64,000 bases of DNA from Algibacter lectus (GTDB lineage: Bacteria > Bacteroidota > Bacteroidia > Flavobacteriales > Flavobacteriaceae), in assembly GCF_900112395.1 (NCBI RefSeq), contig NZ_FOLN01000005.1, positions 124,001 through 188,000 of the forward strand. Direction: 5' to 3'. Each line of letters opens with the position of its first letter. Position 1 is the first letter of the stretch. A program made the translations under genes and the position numbers. Below the pieces are notes generated by a model, which worked only from the letters and a program-made list of their open reading frames with translations, was not told the origin of the DNA and made no database searches. This document shows, one piece after another, positions 1 to 7,770 of the stretch.

Positions 1-1602
1 AGACGTACTTGTAATATTCCCCAAAGCTCTCCATTTAAGCCCCTCAACAATACCTCCTAAGTCTTGCTTAACTTGTAAACTTAAAACATTTACAGATCTA
101 CTATAGTCACGATACCCCCTTACTAATTCGGCATAAGGATTTAAATAGCCGGCTAACTCTCCATCTCCAGTATCCACATTACCAAACAAAAGATGCTCTG
201 TAAATTGGTTAGCCTCATCAGCTTCGTAATAAGCTGGGTACCTTACTGGATTAGTTCTATTAATCATGTTATATACTTGGTTTCCTGTTGGCACAGGACC
301 TCTATAATCATCAACAGTAGCATTTAAATTCACTATCAATTCTGTGCTAGAAGTTAAATCTATATTAACATTAGATCTTAAATTATAAACTTTATTATCA
401 ATGTTATTGTTATAATTTGCTTGATTATCAACTTTTAGTATCCCATTATCTTGAGCAACAGAACCAGACACATAATACCTAGCTACTTTTCCTCCTCCAG
501 AAACACTAAAATTTAATCTTTGATTCTTAGTAAAATCTTGCAACAACTCATCTTGCCAATTTGTAACAGGATAAACAAAAGGATTAATGTTACCAGCAAG
601 AGTATTGTCTATCTTGTTTTGTAAATACGGTAGCCTATCATTTCTATTTGGCGACACATTTCTAGTATTAACAGCGTCCATATGTAATCTTAAATATTCA
701 AGTGGGTCTGCTATTTCTAAATTCTGAGTAGCCTGAGAATAAGTAGTTTCATACCTAACAGATACTCTTGGCTTTCCTAATTCGCCTGTTTTCGTTTTAA
801 CAGCTATAACACCATTGGCCCCTCTAGCTCCATAAATAGCAGTTGCTGTCGCATCTTTAAATACAGAAAAACTTTCAATATCATCTGGTGATATTCTAGC
901 TAAATCGTCTGCTGTTAATTCTATATTATCTATTAATATTAACGGAGAAGAATAAGCTCCAAAAGTAGTTGCACCCCTAATAAAAAACTCTGCATTATCA
1001 GATCCGCCCCCAGGTTCACCAGAACTTTGAAAAGCAATAACTCCTGGAACCCGACCAGCAAAAGAGGCCGTTAAATTACTCGATGGTATTTTTAAATCTT
1101 CAGGTTTAACAGTAGATACAGCTCCCACCAAAGCTTCTTTCGTTTGCGTACCAAACCCAACTACAACAACTTCATCTAACCCAGTAAGGTCTTCTATCAT
1201 TGTAATGTTTAAACTTGTAAAATTTCCTATTTTAATTTCTTGAGTTTTAAAGCCTATTGAAGAAACAACCAGAACTTCTCCTTTTTTTGCAATTAATTTA
1301 AAATTGCCATCAAAATCTGTTTGTGTACCTCTGTTTGTACCTTGAACGAGTATATTAACACCGGGTATTGGTATCCCTTTTTCGTCAAGAACGATTCCTG
1401 ACACTTCAATTTGTTGATAATCTTTAAGATCTATTTTATCTTCTTTTTCGGTTAGCTCTGTCATAGTGGTTAGAAATGGAGTTTTTGCGTTAGCATAACC
1501 ACTGACAATAAAGGAAGTACATATTAATATTGATTTAATCATCTTAATTCCCCTGTGTTTAAAAGGACGAAATAGATGAATTAAAGAATAAATTTTATTC
1601 AT
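1..1602 (-). CDS. SusC-like TonB-dependent receptor (3' part beyond window)
   Basis: This is the first ~534 codons of an outer-membrane SusC/RagA-type TonB-dependent transporter, which imports oligosaccharides with a SusD lipoprotein. Reading the minus strand gives a signal sequence, a carboxypeptidase-regulatory-like domain (SGIVLDEKGIPIPGVNILVQG), the SusC plug signature LDEVVVVGFGTQ, and a plug domain with SPDDIESFSVFKDATATAIYG followed by the first barrel strands. The longest start is ATG at 1602. An in-frame ATG at 1542 would begin directly at a compact signal peptide (MIKSILICTSFIVSGYANA) and has a purine-rich AGGGGA upstream, so it is a real alternative. The gene runs off the left edge, where a susD partner would be expected. 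It is separated from the next minus-strand gene by a terminator, so it is its own transcription unit. Family call is firm; ligand is unknown. Confidence 0.93.
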   Translation of the reverse strand, partial: MNKIYSLIHLFRPFKHRGIKMIKSILICTSFIVSGYANAKTPFLTTMTELTEKEDKIDLKDYQQIEVSGIVLDEKGIPIPGVNILVQGTNRGTQTDFDGNFKLIAKKGEVLVVSSIGFKTQEIKIGNFTSLNITMIEDLTGLDEVVVVGFGTQTKEALVGAVSTVKPEDLKIPSSNLTASFAGRVPGVIAFQSSGEPGGGSDNAEFFIRGATTFGAYSSPLILIDNIELTADDLARISPDDIESFSVFKDATATAIYGARGANGVIAVKTKTGELGKPRVSVRYETTYSQATQNLEIADPLEYLRLHMDAVNTRNVSPNRNDRLPYLQNKIDNTLAGNINPFVYPVTNWQDELLQDFTKNQRLNFSVSGGGKVARYYVSGSVAQDNGILKVDNQANYNNNIDNKVYNLRSNVNIDLTSSTELIVNLNATVDDYRGPVPTGNQVYNMINRTNPVRYPAYYEADEANQFTEHLLFGNVDTGDGELAGYLNPYAELVRGYRDYSRSVNVLSLQVKQDLGGIVEGLKWRALGNITSTS

Positions 1603-1716
1603 ATTGTTTTGTTTAATAAAGTTAGTTGAATACTTTTTTGGTTTTGTATTAGTTGGTTAGTTTTTAGTTGTTCTTTCTCATATCTTATATTTTATTGATT
1701 AGTAATTAATTAACCT

Positions 1717-1776
1717 AAATAAAGGACGATCCTACACTTATAGTTAAAATAAAGGTTAAACCTACACTTATTGTAG
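1717..1776. repeat. Two tandem 30-bp repeats with palindromic cores, putative operator
   Basis: Two adjacent 30-bp units (1717-1746 and 1747-1776) both begin AAATAAAGG and both contain CCTACACTTAT. The central part differs, but each unit keeps an inverted repeat: AGGA-CGAT-CCT in the first and AGGTT-A-AACCT in the second. They lie about 115-175 bp upstream of the left susC start, at close to three helical turns per unit. This is what a pair of binding sites for one regulator would look like. The regulatory role is inferred. Confidence 0.5.
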
Positions 1777-2002
1777 ATACGCAAGTATTAATTATAACTT
1801 TTTCAATATAAATTATAACCGTTTTACTTAGATAACCCCCTATATATTAGATAAATGCTATTTTTTATCTAAAAAAAAATAAAGAATATGATATTTATGT
1901 TTAAGATTACGAATAGATATTAATTAATATAAAATTCGTACTTTAAACAGTAAGTAATTTTATACACTGTGTGTTTTGAAATTTTCATTGCTTTTTAAGC
2001 AA

Positions 2003-2047
2003 AAAAAAACATGACCATTACAAATGTTGTAACAATCATGTTTTTTT
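2003..2047 (-). terminator. Rho-independent-type terminator at the end of the PUL operon
   Basis: A two-part hairpin pairs AACATGA with TCATGTT, and inside it TTACAA with TTGTAA around an ATG loop. It is flanked by A-rich and T-rich tracts on its two sides, so it can act in both directions. It lies about 50 bp after the stop of the SGNH esterase gene, where the long minus-strand operon should end. Confidence 0.8.
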
Positions 2048-2094
2048 AATATAACTAATATATATTATTAGTCTAAACTACTAATTTGATAATA

Positions 2095-3045
2095 CTACCT
2101 TTTCAAAGCCTTCCTTATAGCGGCTTTAACCAAAGGTTCCATAACAGCATAACCATCTAAATTTGGATGTACCGTATCTCTACCATACGCCTTTATTAAA
2201 CCTTTATCTGCATTTACCATTGATGTGTAATAATCTAAATACACAATATTGTTCTTTTTAGCATATGCTTTAATTAAACTATTAAGTTCGCTAATTTTTT
2301 CTATAGGTTCTACCGACGGACTCCAAGAATAGCTACTAGCAGGAAGTACAGAAGCTAAAACTACTTTTATGTTATTGGCTTTAGCAATTTCGGCCATTGA
2401 AAAAATATTATCTGCAATTTCTGCGATAGAAATAGGTCCTCTATTTCCAGCAATGTCATTAGTTCCTGCATGTATCACTACAGCTTTCGGATTTAAATTA
2501 ACCACATCGGGCTTAAACCTTAACAGCATTTGAGATGAAGTTTGCCCGCTAATACCACGACCTACATAATTGTTTTCATTGAAGAAATCGGCATGAAACA
2601 TCACCCATTTTTCGGTGATAGAGTTCCCCATAAACACCACTCTATTTTCCTTTTTAGTTGGTGCTTTCAATTCTTTATTTGCTTTTCTGTACCTTCCAAA
2701 ATTTGCCCAATCATCATTAGGTATTAATTGAATTTTAACAACTGAAATTTGAGAGCTAGGTGCCTTTTCAGGTAATAAAACAGTTAATTTATCATCAATC
2801 AATTTTATTTTTATTTTTTTATCAGGATCACAAAGTAATCTCGCCTCTCTTGGTTTAATGGCTCTATCTATAATTAGTTTACCATTTTCTGGCCAATTAA
2901 CAACATGTGCCATTAAAAAACCTTCTTCACCTTCAGTATATGCCCCCCATTCTGGTTTTTCATAAGGAATGGTTTGAGCAAATCCAACACCAACATTTAA
3001 TGTAAAAGCAATTGTAAAAATTATTAACGCCTTGTAAACATTCAT
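2095..3045 (-). CDS. SGNH/GDSL carbohydrate esterase with N-terminal fucosidase-C-like domain
   Basis: Secreted esterase of the SGNH hydrolase family, probably removing acyl groups from the PUL glycan. A signal peptide ends near GFAQ. The SGNH blocks are clear: GNSIT with the nucleophile Ser at about residue 142, the block II Gly in GRGISGQT, AGTND at about 194-198, and DTVHP with Asp290 and His293. Residues about 27-108 are not esterase sequence. They match the C-terminal beta-sandwich of the neighbouring GH29 fucosidase (YEKPEWGAYTEG versus FEKPKWGRYTKK, and SSQISVVKIQL versus DATVSVVKIEL). The signal peptides of the two genes also resemble each other. The protein may therefore be a chimera made from a GH29 gene that lost its catalytic domain. 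It is the last gene of the operon, 94 bp after the GH29. The natural ester substrate is unknown. Confidence 0.88.
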   Translation of the reverse strand: MNVYKALIIFTIAFTLNVGVGFAQTIPYEKPEWGAYTEGEEGFLMAHVVNWPENGKLIIDRAIKPREARLLCDPDKKIKIKLIDDKLTVLLPEKAPSSQISVVKIQLIPNDDWANFGRYRKANKELKAPTKKENRVVFMGNSITEKWVMFHADFFNENNYVGRGISGQTSSQMLLRFKPDVVNLNPKAVVIHAGTNDIAGNRGPISIAEIADNIFSMAEIAKANNIKVVLASVLPASSYSWSPSVEPIEKISELNSLIKAYAKKNNIVYLDYYTSMVNADKGLIKAYGRDTVHPNLDGYAVMEPLVKAAIRKALKR

Positions 3046-3078
3046 CTTTTATATATTTTATGTTTTACTAGTTTAAAC

Positions 3079-3106
3079 AGACAAACAACCCGAAGGTTGT
3101 ATGTCT
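3079..3106 (-). other. Intercistronic hairpin with cUUCGg tetraloop
   Basis: In the 94-bp gap between the GH29 and SGNH genes, a 12-bp stem with one mismatch pairs AGACATACAACC with GGTTGTTTGTCT around TTCG when read on the transcribed minus strand. The closing C-G pair makes a cUUCGg tetraloop, an exceptionally stable RNA hairpin. There is no T-tract after it, so a role in mRNA processing or stability is more likely than termination. This role is inferred. Confidence 0.55.
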
Positions 3107-3139
3107 ATTAATCACTATATAATCTACTTAATACTTCAA

Positions 3140-4507
3140 TTAGTTTGCTAACTCAATTTTAACAACAGAAACCGTAGCGTCTGGTGCTAACATTGGTACA
3201 TCTACTAATACATCTCTAGATGTTGCTAAAGCATTTAATGTTTTACCAGGAGCTGATAATAACGTTGCTTTTTTAACTTTTATTTCTTTATTTAATTTTA
3301 ATACACCATCTTTTGGCCAATCGAAAACATGAGCATAGATAACATTACCTTTTTTAGTATAGCGTCCCCATTTTGGTTTTTCAAAAGGACTTGCAGAAGC
3401 ACCATAAACAGCTTCACCGTTTATTTTAGTCCATTCTCCCATAGCATTTAAACGTCTAATACTTTCAGCAGGAAACCTACCAAAACCATCAGGGCCAATG
3501 TTTAATAAGAAGTTACCACCTTTAGAAACGATATCTACTAATTTCTCAATTAAATCTTCACTACTTTTCCAGTTATTATCCGATGGTTTATAACCCCAAG
3601 ACCCATTCATAGTCATACAAGCTTCCCAATCCGAATCAATTCCTGTATCTGGAATTTCTTGCTCTGGTGTTCCAAAATCTCCAGCAAATTGTCCTGGTTT
3701 ATTGTTCATCCCATCCATTCCTGTTCTACCTTTATCAACTCTATTATTTACAATAGTGTTAGGCTGAATATCACGAATAAAACTGTAAAGTTCTTTTCCC
3801 ATTTCGGTAGTATAATCAGAAATCCAATCTCCATCAAACCACACCACACCAATATCTCCATAGTTAGATAAAAGTTCTTTAACCTGAGGTTTCATATAGT
3901 TTTTAAAATACTCTGGAAATTCTGGATTCACAACCGATGGATCATCATGCTGTGCAATGTTGTAATTTGGATACAAGTTTCCTTGTGCTTGTGGATGGTG
4001 CCAATCTACGATAGAATAGTATAAACAAAATTTAATACCTTGTTTTTTACAAGCTTCAGATAGTTCTTTCACAATATCACGCTTAAAAGGTGCCGTATCC
4101 ATAACATCATAATCAGACACTTTAGAATCCCATAATCCAAAACCTTCATGGTGCTTAGAAGTCAATACAATATACTTCATCCCAGCATTTTTAGCCATAC
4201 TTACCCAGGCATCGGCATCAAACATAACAGGATTAAACATTTCTGGAAATTTCTCGTAATCTTTAACGGTGTAATCTAACTTATCCATGGCCCACTCAGC
4301 ACCACCTCCAGCTATTTTTGTACCACGTTCTCCACCAATGATAGAATACGCTCCCCAATGGATAAACATACCGAATTTAGAATCGCGCCACCATTCCATA
4401 CGCTCGTCATCAGACAATTTTTTCTTGCTGGAACTTTGAGCAAAACCCACATTAGTGTTTAATGCAACCACCAATGCTAGCAATAGTATTTTGTTTAAAT
4501 TTTTCAT
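3140..4507 (-). CDS. GH29 alpha-L-fucosidase (455 aa)
   Basis: Periplasmic or secreted exo-acting alpha-L-fucosidase of family GH29, a retaining enzyme releasing terminal fucose. A signal peptide ends near GFAQ. The catalytic (beta/alpha)8 domain spans about residues 35-370, with RMEWWRDSKFGMFIHWGAYS, LTSKHHEGFGLWDS and VVWFDGDW, in which Asp225 is the expected nucleophile. The terminal part of the domain has GGNFLLNIGPDGFG. Residues about 373-455 form the usual C-terminal beta-sandwich. The gene lies 6 bp after the beta-helix gene stop, so the two are probably co-transcribed. The linkage and any tolerance of sulfated fucose cannot be told from sequence. Confidence 0.93.
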   Translation of the reverse strand: MKNLNKILLLALVVALNTNVGFAQSSSKKKLSDDERMEWWRDSKFGMFIHWGAYSIIGGERGTKIAGGGAEWAMDKLDYTVKDYEKFPEMFNPVMFDADAWVSMAKNAGMKYIVLTSKHHEGFGLWDSKVSDYDVMDTAPFKRDIVKELSEACKKQGIKFCLYYSIVDWHHPQAQGNLYPNYNIAQHDDPSVVNPEFPEYFKNYMKPQVKELLSNYGDIGVVWFDGDWISDYTTEMGKELYSFIRDIQPNTIVNNRVDKGRTGMDGMNNKPGQFAGDFGTPEQEIPDTGIDSDWEACMTMNGSWGYKPSDNNWKSSEDLIEKLVDIVSKGGNFLLNIGPDGFGRFPAESIRRLNAMGEWTKINGEAVYGASASPFEKPKWGRYTKKGNVIYAHVFDWPKDGVLKLNKEIKVKKATLLSAPGKTLNALATSRDVLVDVPMLAPDATVSVVKIELAN

Positions 4508-4513
4508 TTTCTT

Positions 4514-6880
4514 TTATTTAGTGTTTATAGTTATTTTCTTTTCCGATTGATTACGCATAATAACCAAGTCTAATTTATTCGTTTTATTTTCAACATTAAT
4601 TTGAAAAAAGTCTTTTACAGTTTTCACCTTTTTACCGTCAGCCTCAAGAATCACATCGCCTTTTTTAAGTCCGTTATTTTTCACAGCAGGGCTACCCGAC
4701 CAAACTTTTAAAAGAATAACACCTTCTGGAGTATTTAAACCATAAGCCGATTGTTCTTGCTCAGATTCTACACTTTTTAAGTCGTTACGTAACCAAGCCA
4801 CAACAAGAGTTCCTTTTTTATTTTCTTCGGAAGGATCTCGCATCACTGGAATTTCTGGAGTTTTGGCCATTTTTTTCAACTCTGCATTCTGAACTCCAAA
4901 TTGATCCATAGGAAAGTTTTTGAAACCTATTTTTAATGCTGGCGAATTTTCAGCAACCGAAAAATCTAATGATGCTGGATCTCTAAACATCGGATCGCCA
5001 AAAGCACTGTGTAAATCTCTATTATAAATTTGTGCTTTCAACATCGATTCTTCATTCGGAAAAAAGTTGTAATCCATCTCTTTTCCCCAACCAGACAATC
5101 TTACATCTTGATAGCTTTTTTGAACAATATTATGTTTAAAAACATCTTCACTATTAACAAACCAAACATGTGGATGCAGAGAATTATTCACCATAATATT
5201 ATTTTCGGCAACACGATTAAAACCTTCACGCAGTTTTAATCCGCTATTTAGCATCAAATTGTTATAAATATGATAATTCGATGAACCATCGTCTAAATCA
5301 ACATCCCAACCATGATCGCAACGAAAACGATTATTTCTAATAATAGTCGTTTTTATGGCGTCCCATTTTGGCATATCTGCATTAGCTGTGGTTAAACTAT
5401 CCATAATACCACGGTTTGGATGCCAAAAACGATCTCTTCCCCATGAGTTAAACGAACCATGATCGCTAGTTTCTAAAACAGTATTAAAGACATCGTTAAA
5501 CTCTAAAATATGTCCGCCCCAAGTACCATCTCCAATATTAATACCTGCTCTTGGTACATCGTAAATACTATTACGACTCACCGTAATATCCATCGCCATA
5601 GCAATTTGCACACCGGCCGTTTGTTTTTCAACACGACCAATACGGTGAATTAAATTGTTATCCACTAAACATTCACGCGGATACAATTCACCTTTAGGTC
5701 CAGAAACAGTATCCATTTCTGCAACAGGCACAAACTCTCTATAAGTTAAAGCTGGCGATCTTACAGCCGACACATCACCAACAAATGAAACAGCACTTGC
5801 TCCACAATCGTGAATATAATTATCTTTAATTTCTAGTCCTTTATTATATTTACTCGCCATAATAACGTTACCTCCTAAATTGGTAAATTCACTATGTTCT
5901 ACTTTACAGTTTTCAGTGCCTTCAAAAAAGACAACAGCCCCACGGTAAATAGTCCAATCGCTACGTAATAACGGCTCGAAATCTTCCATAAATGTACGTG
6001 TAGTATTTTCGAATTTAATACCCGAAATGGTAACATCTTTTACAGGATTTTCCAAAGTTCCAACCACTTGAATTAAATCTTTTAATACTGACACTTCAAG
6101 GTTTAAATCGTTAATAGCACTTATACTTTCTGGCCAATAGAATAATTTATTTCTTTTTTTATCTAAAAACCACTCACCTGCACTATCAAGCTCTTCAAAC
6201 ACATTTTCTACCATACGGTATTCTTCATGCGGTTTTGAACCTCTATTGTTTTGTTGCCCTCCTCTTAAAATTGGTGTTCCATCATCGTTAACTCCTGTTA
6301 TTTCAAAATGAAAACCTCCCCATCTTCCGTTGTGTAATGCATTAAAAATTGCGCCTTCAGGATTTGCCCAAGTTGCAACACGCTCTTTAGAAATAGCATC
6401 GGCAGCATAACCTTGCCAATATTGAGCACTCTCATCATAATTTGGATAACGTGCTAAAATTTGTGGTTTTCGGTTTACTAAAAACTGATCGAAATCTAAA
6501 CCTGTAGGAATGTCGGTTACAAAAATATTATTGCTAAAAGTCTTCCATTTAGCCTCTAAAACCTGAGACCCTTTTATACTAACTTCCGAAGCACCGGCTC
6601 CTTTTATAGTTAAACCACTTAATGAGGCCGGTATTTTTATAGCTTCCGATAAACGATATGTTCCCGGTAAAATATTAATAACAACCTTAGCTTCCGTATT
6701 AGCCGATTTTATTTCATTTGCTTTTTTTATAGCTTCAGAAATATTTGAAAAAGGCGCATCCTTACTTCCGTTTGCATTTGCGACTTCATTTTGAGATACA
6801 TAAATTTCCGTAATGTCCGTGGTCGACGAACAAGACATCATAAAAACAAAAAATATTACAATTACACTTAGTTTTTTCAT
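4514..6880 (-). CDS. Right-handed beta-helix glycosidase-like lipoprotein (GH141-like) with C-terminal PDZ domain
   Basis: A 788-residue lipoprotein (MSCSS lipobox). An N-terminal DUF1565-like start (IYVSQNEVANANGSKDAPF) leads into a long right-handed parallel beta-helix covering about residues 40-650. Conserved-looking stretches such as ILARYPNYDESAQYWQG and GRWGGFHFEI resemble family GH141, which includes alpha-L-fucosidases and a xylanase, but that assignment is from recall. Residues about 700-788 form a PDZ domain (LNTPEGVILLKVWSGSPA, then GLKKGDVILEADGKKV), which is unusual on a CAZyme and may mediate protein contacts. The gene sits between an esterase (1 bp gap) and a GH29 fucosidase (6 bp gap), which fits a role on fucosylated glycan. 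A polysaccharide lyase with the same fold is the main alternative. Confidence 0.7.
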   Translation of the reverse strand: MKKLSVIVIFFVFMMSCSSTTDITEIYVSQNEVANANGSKDAPFSNISEAIKKANEIKSANTEAKVVINILPGTYRLSEAIKIPASLSGLTIKGAGASEVSIKGSQVLEAKWKTFSNNIFVTDIPTGLDFDQFLVNRKPQILARYPNYDESAQYWQGYAADAISKERVATWANPEGAIFNALHNGRWGGFHFEITGVNDDGTPILRGGQQNNRGSKPHEEYRMVENVFEELDSAGEWFLDKKRNKLFYWPESISAINDLNLEVSVLKDLIQVVGTLENPVKDVTISGIKFENTTRTFMEDFEPLLRSDWTIYRGAVVFFEGTENCKVEHSEFTNLGGNVIMASKYNKGLEIKDNYIHDCGASAVSFVGDVSAVRSPALTYREFVPVAEMDTVSGPKGELYPRECLVDNNLIHRIGRVEKQTAGVQIAMAMDITVSRNSIYDVPRAGINIGDGTWGGHILEFNDVFNTVLETSDHGSFNSWGRDRFWHPNRGIMDSLTTANADMPKWDAIKTTIIRNNRFRCDHGWDVDLDDGSSNYHIYNNLMLNSGLKLREGFNRVAENNIMVNNSLHPHVWFVNSEDVFKHNIVQKSYQDVRLSGWGKEMDYNFFPNEESMLKAQIYNRDLHSAFGDPMFRDPASLDFSVAENSPALKIGFKNFPMDQFGVQNAELKKMAKTPEIPVMRDPSEENKKGTLVVAWLRNDLKSVESEQEQSAYGLNTPEGVILLKVWSGSPAVKNNGLKKGDVILEADGKKVKTVKDFFQINVENKTNKLDLVIMRNQSEKKITINTK

Positions 6881-6881
6881 C

Positions 6882-7757
6882 TTAATTTTCAGCTTTAGTT
6901 ATTGTTGCTTTTCCTTTTAAATAGCCCAGCGATTGTAAAAACAAATCGGCTTCATAAACCGTTTCATAGTAATATTTACCTTTCTTTTTAGACTTATTAA
7001 AAAAGCCATGTTCTTGCCCTTCATATATAAAAAGATCACATCGACTTCCTACCGCTTCCATTCTAGATTTATATTCTTTTCCTGTTGCAACCGGTATGTG
7101 TTTATCATTATCTCCTAAAAAGAAAATAGTTGGTGGTGCGCCTTTTGTAATATTATGCATTGGTGAAATTTCCATATAACGATCGCCAATACGCTCGTAA
7201 CCATAACCACCTTCGCCATTATCTATTACTGGGTTAAACAAGATTAAAGCAGTCGCTTTGGGACTTACAGAAAGATCATCTGTAGATTCATTTAAACCCG
7301 GAAGCAATGTCGTTGCAGCTGCTAAATGTCCTCCTGCAGACCCTCCAGAAGCCACCATTTTCTTGGTATCGATTCCGAAGTCTTTGGCATGAATTTTTAA
7401 ATAGCGCATAGCCGACTTCGCATCTTTTACAGCATCAAAAGGTGTGGTTTTATTACGGCTTTTTACACGATAATCTACCACCGCAGTCACCATACCTCGC
7501 GATGCAAAATATTTAGATTGATCTTCAAACTGCGTAATAGTTCCGCCATTCCATCCGCCTCCAAAAAAGAAAACTATAGTTGGATATTTTTTCTTCTTTT
7601 TAAAGTTATCAGGAAAATAAACACGAAGCATTAAAGAATCGTTATTCACCACTTTGTAAATCGCATCTTTAGTAACAACATCTTGATTATTTTGACCTTT
7701 ACATGATGCAAAAATCATTAAACCTAATACTGTAAAAAGCGCTTTTTTAAAATTCAT
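6882..7757 (-). CDS. BD-FAE-like alpha/beta hydrolase, carbohydrate esterase
   Basis: A 291-residue lipoprotein (FASCKG lipobox) of the alpha/beta hydrolase fold. It resembles the acetyl-xylan or feruloyl esterase-like group of PULs. The oxyanion segment is FFFGGGWNGGT, where the usual HGGG is FGGG. The nucleophile elbow is ASGGSAGGHLAA, the acid is likely in GDNDKHIP, and the His is in GQEHGFF. The function is probably removal of acyl groups before glycoside hydrolases act. It is packed in the operon with 13 bp to the upstream lyase and 1 bp to the downstream beta-helix gene. The exact ester is unknown. Confidence 0.82.
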   Translation of the reverse strand: MNFKKALFTVLGLMIFASCKGQNNQDVVTKDAIYKVVNNDSLMLRVYFPDNFKKKKKYPTIVFFFGGGWNGGTITQFEDQSKYFASRGMVTAVVDYRVKSRNKTTPFDAVKDAKSAMRYLKIHAKDFGIDTKKMVASGGSAGGHLAAATTLLPGLNESTDDLSVSPKATALILFNPVIDNGEGGYGYERIGDRYMEISPMHNITKGAPPTIFFLGDNDKHIPVATGKEYKSRMEAVGSRCDLFIYEGQEHGFFNKSKKKGKYYYETVYEADLFLQSLGYLKGKATITKAEN

Positions 7758-7770
7758 TGTCTATCTATTT

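Larger units (their letters stand above)
1603..2094. other. Intergenic region upstream of the left susC
   Basis: About 490 bases without a gene. It holds two tandem 30-bp repeats (1717-1776) and the terminator of the large minus-strand PUL operon (about 2003-2047), both listed separately. The rest is very AT-rich. I found no clear TAnnTTTG box for the left susC. Confidence 0.7.
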
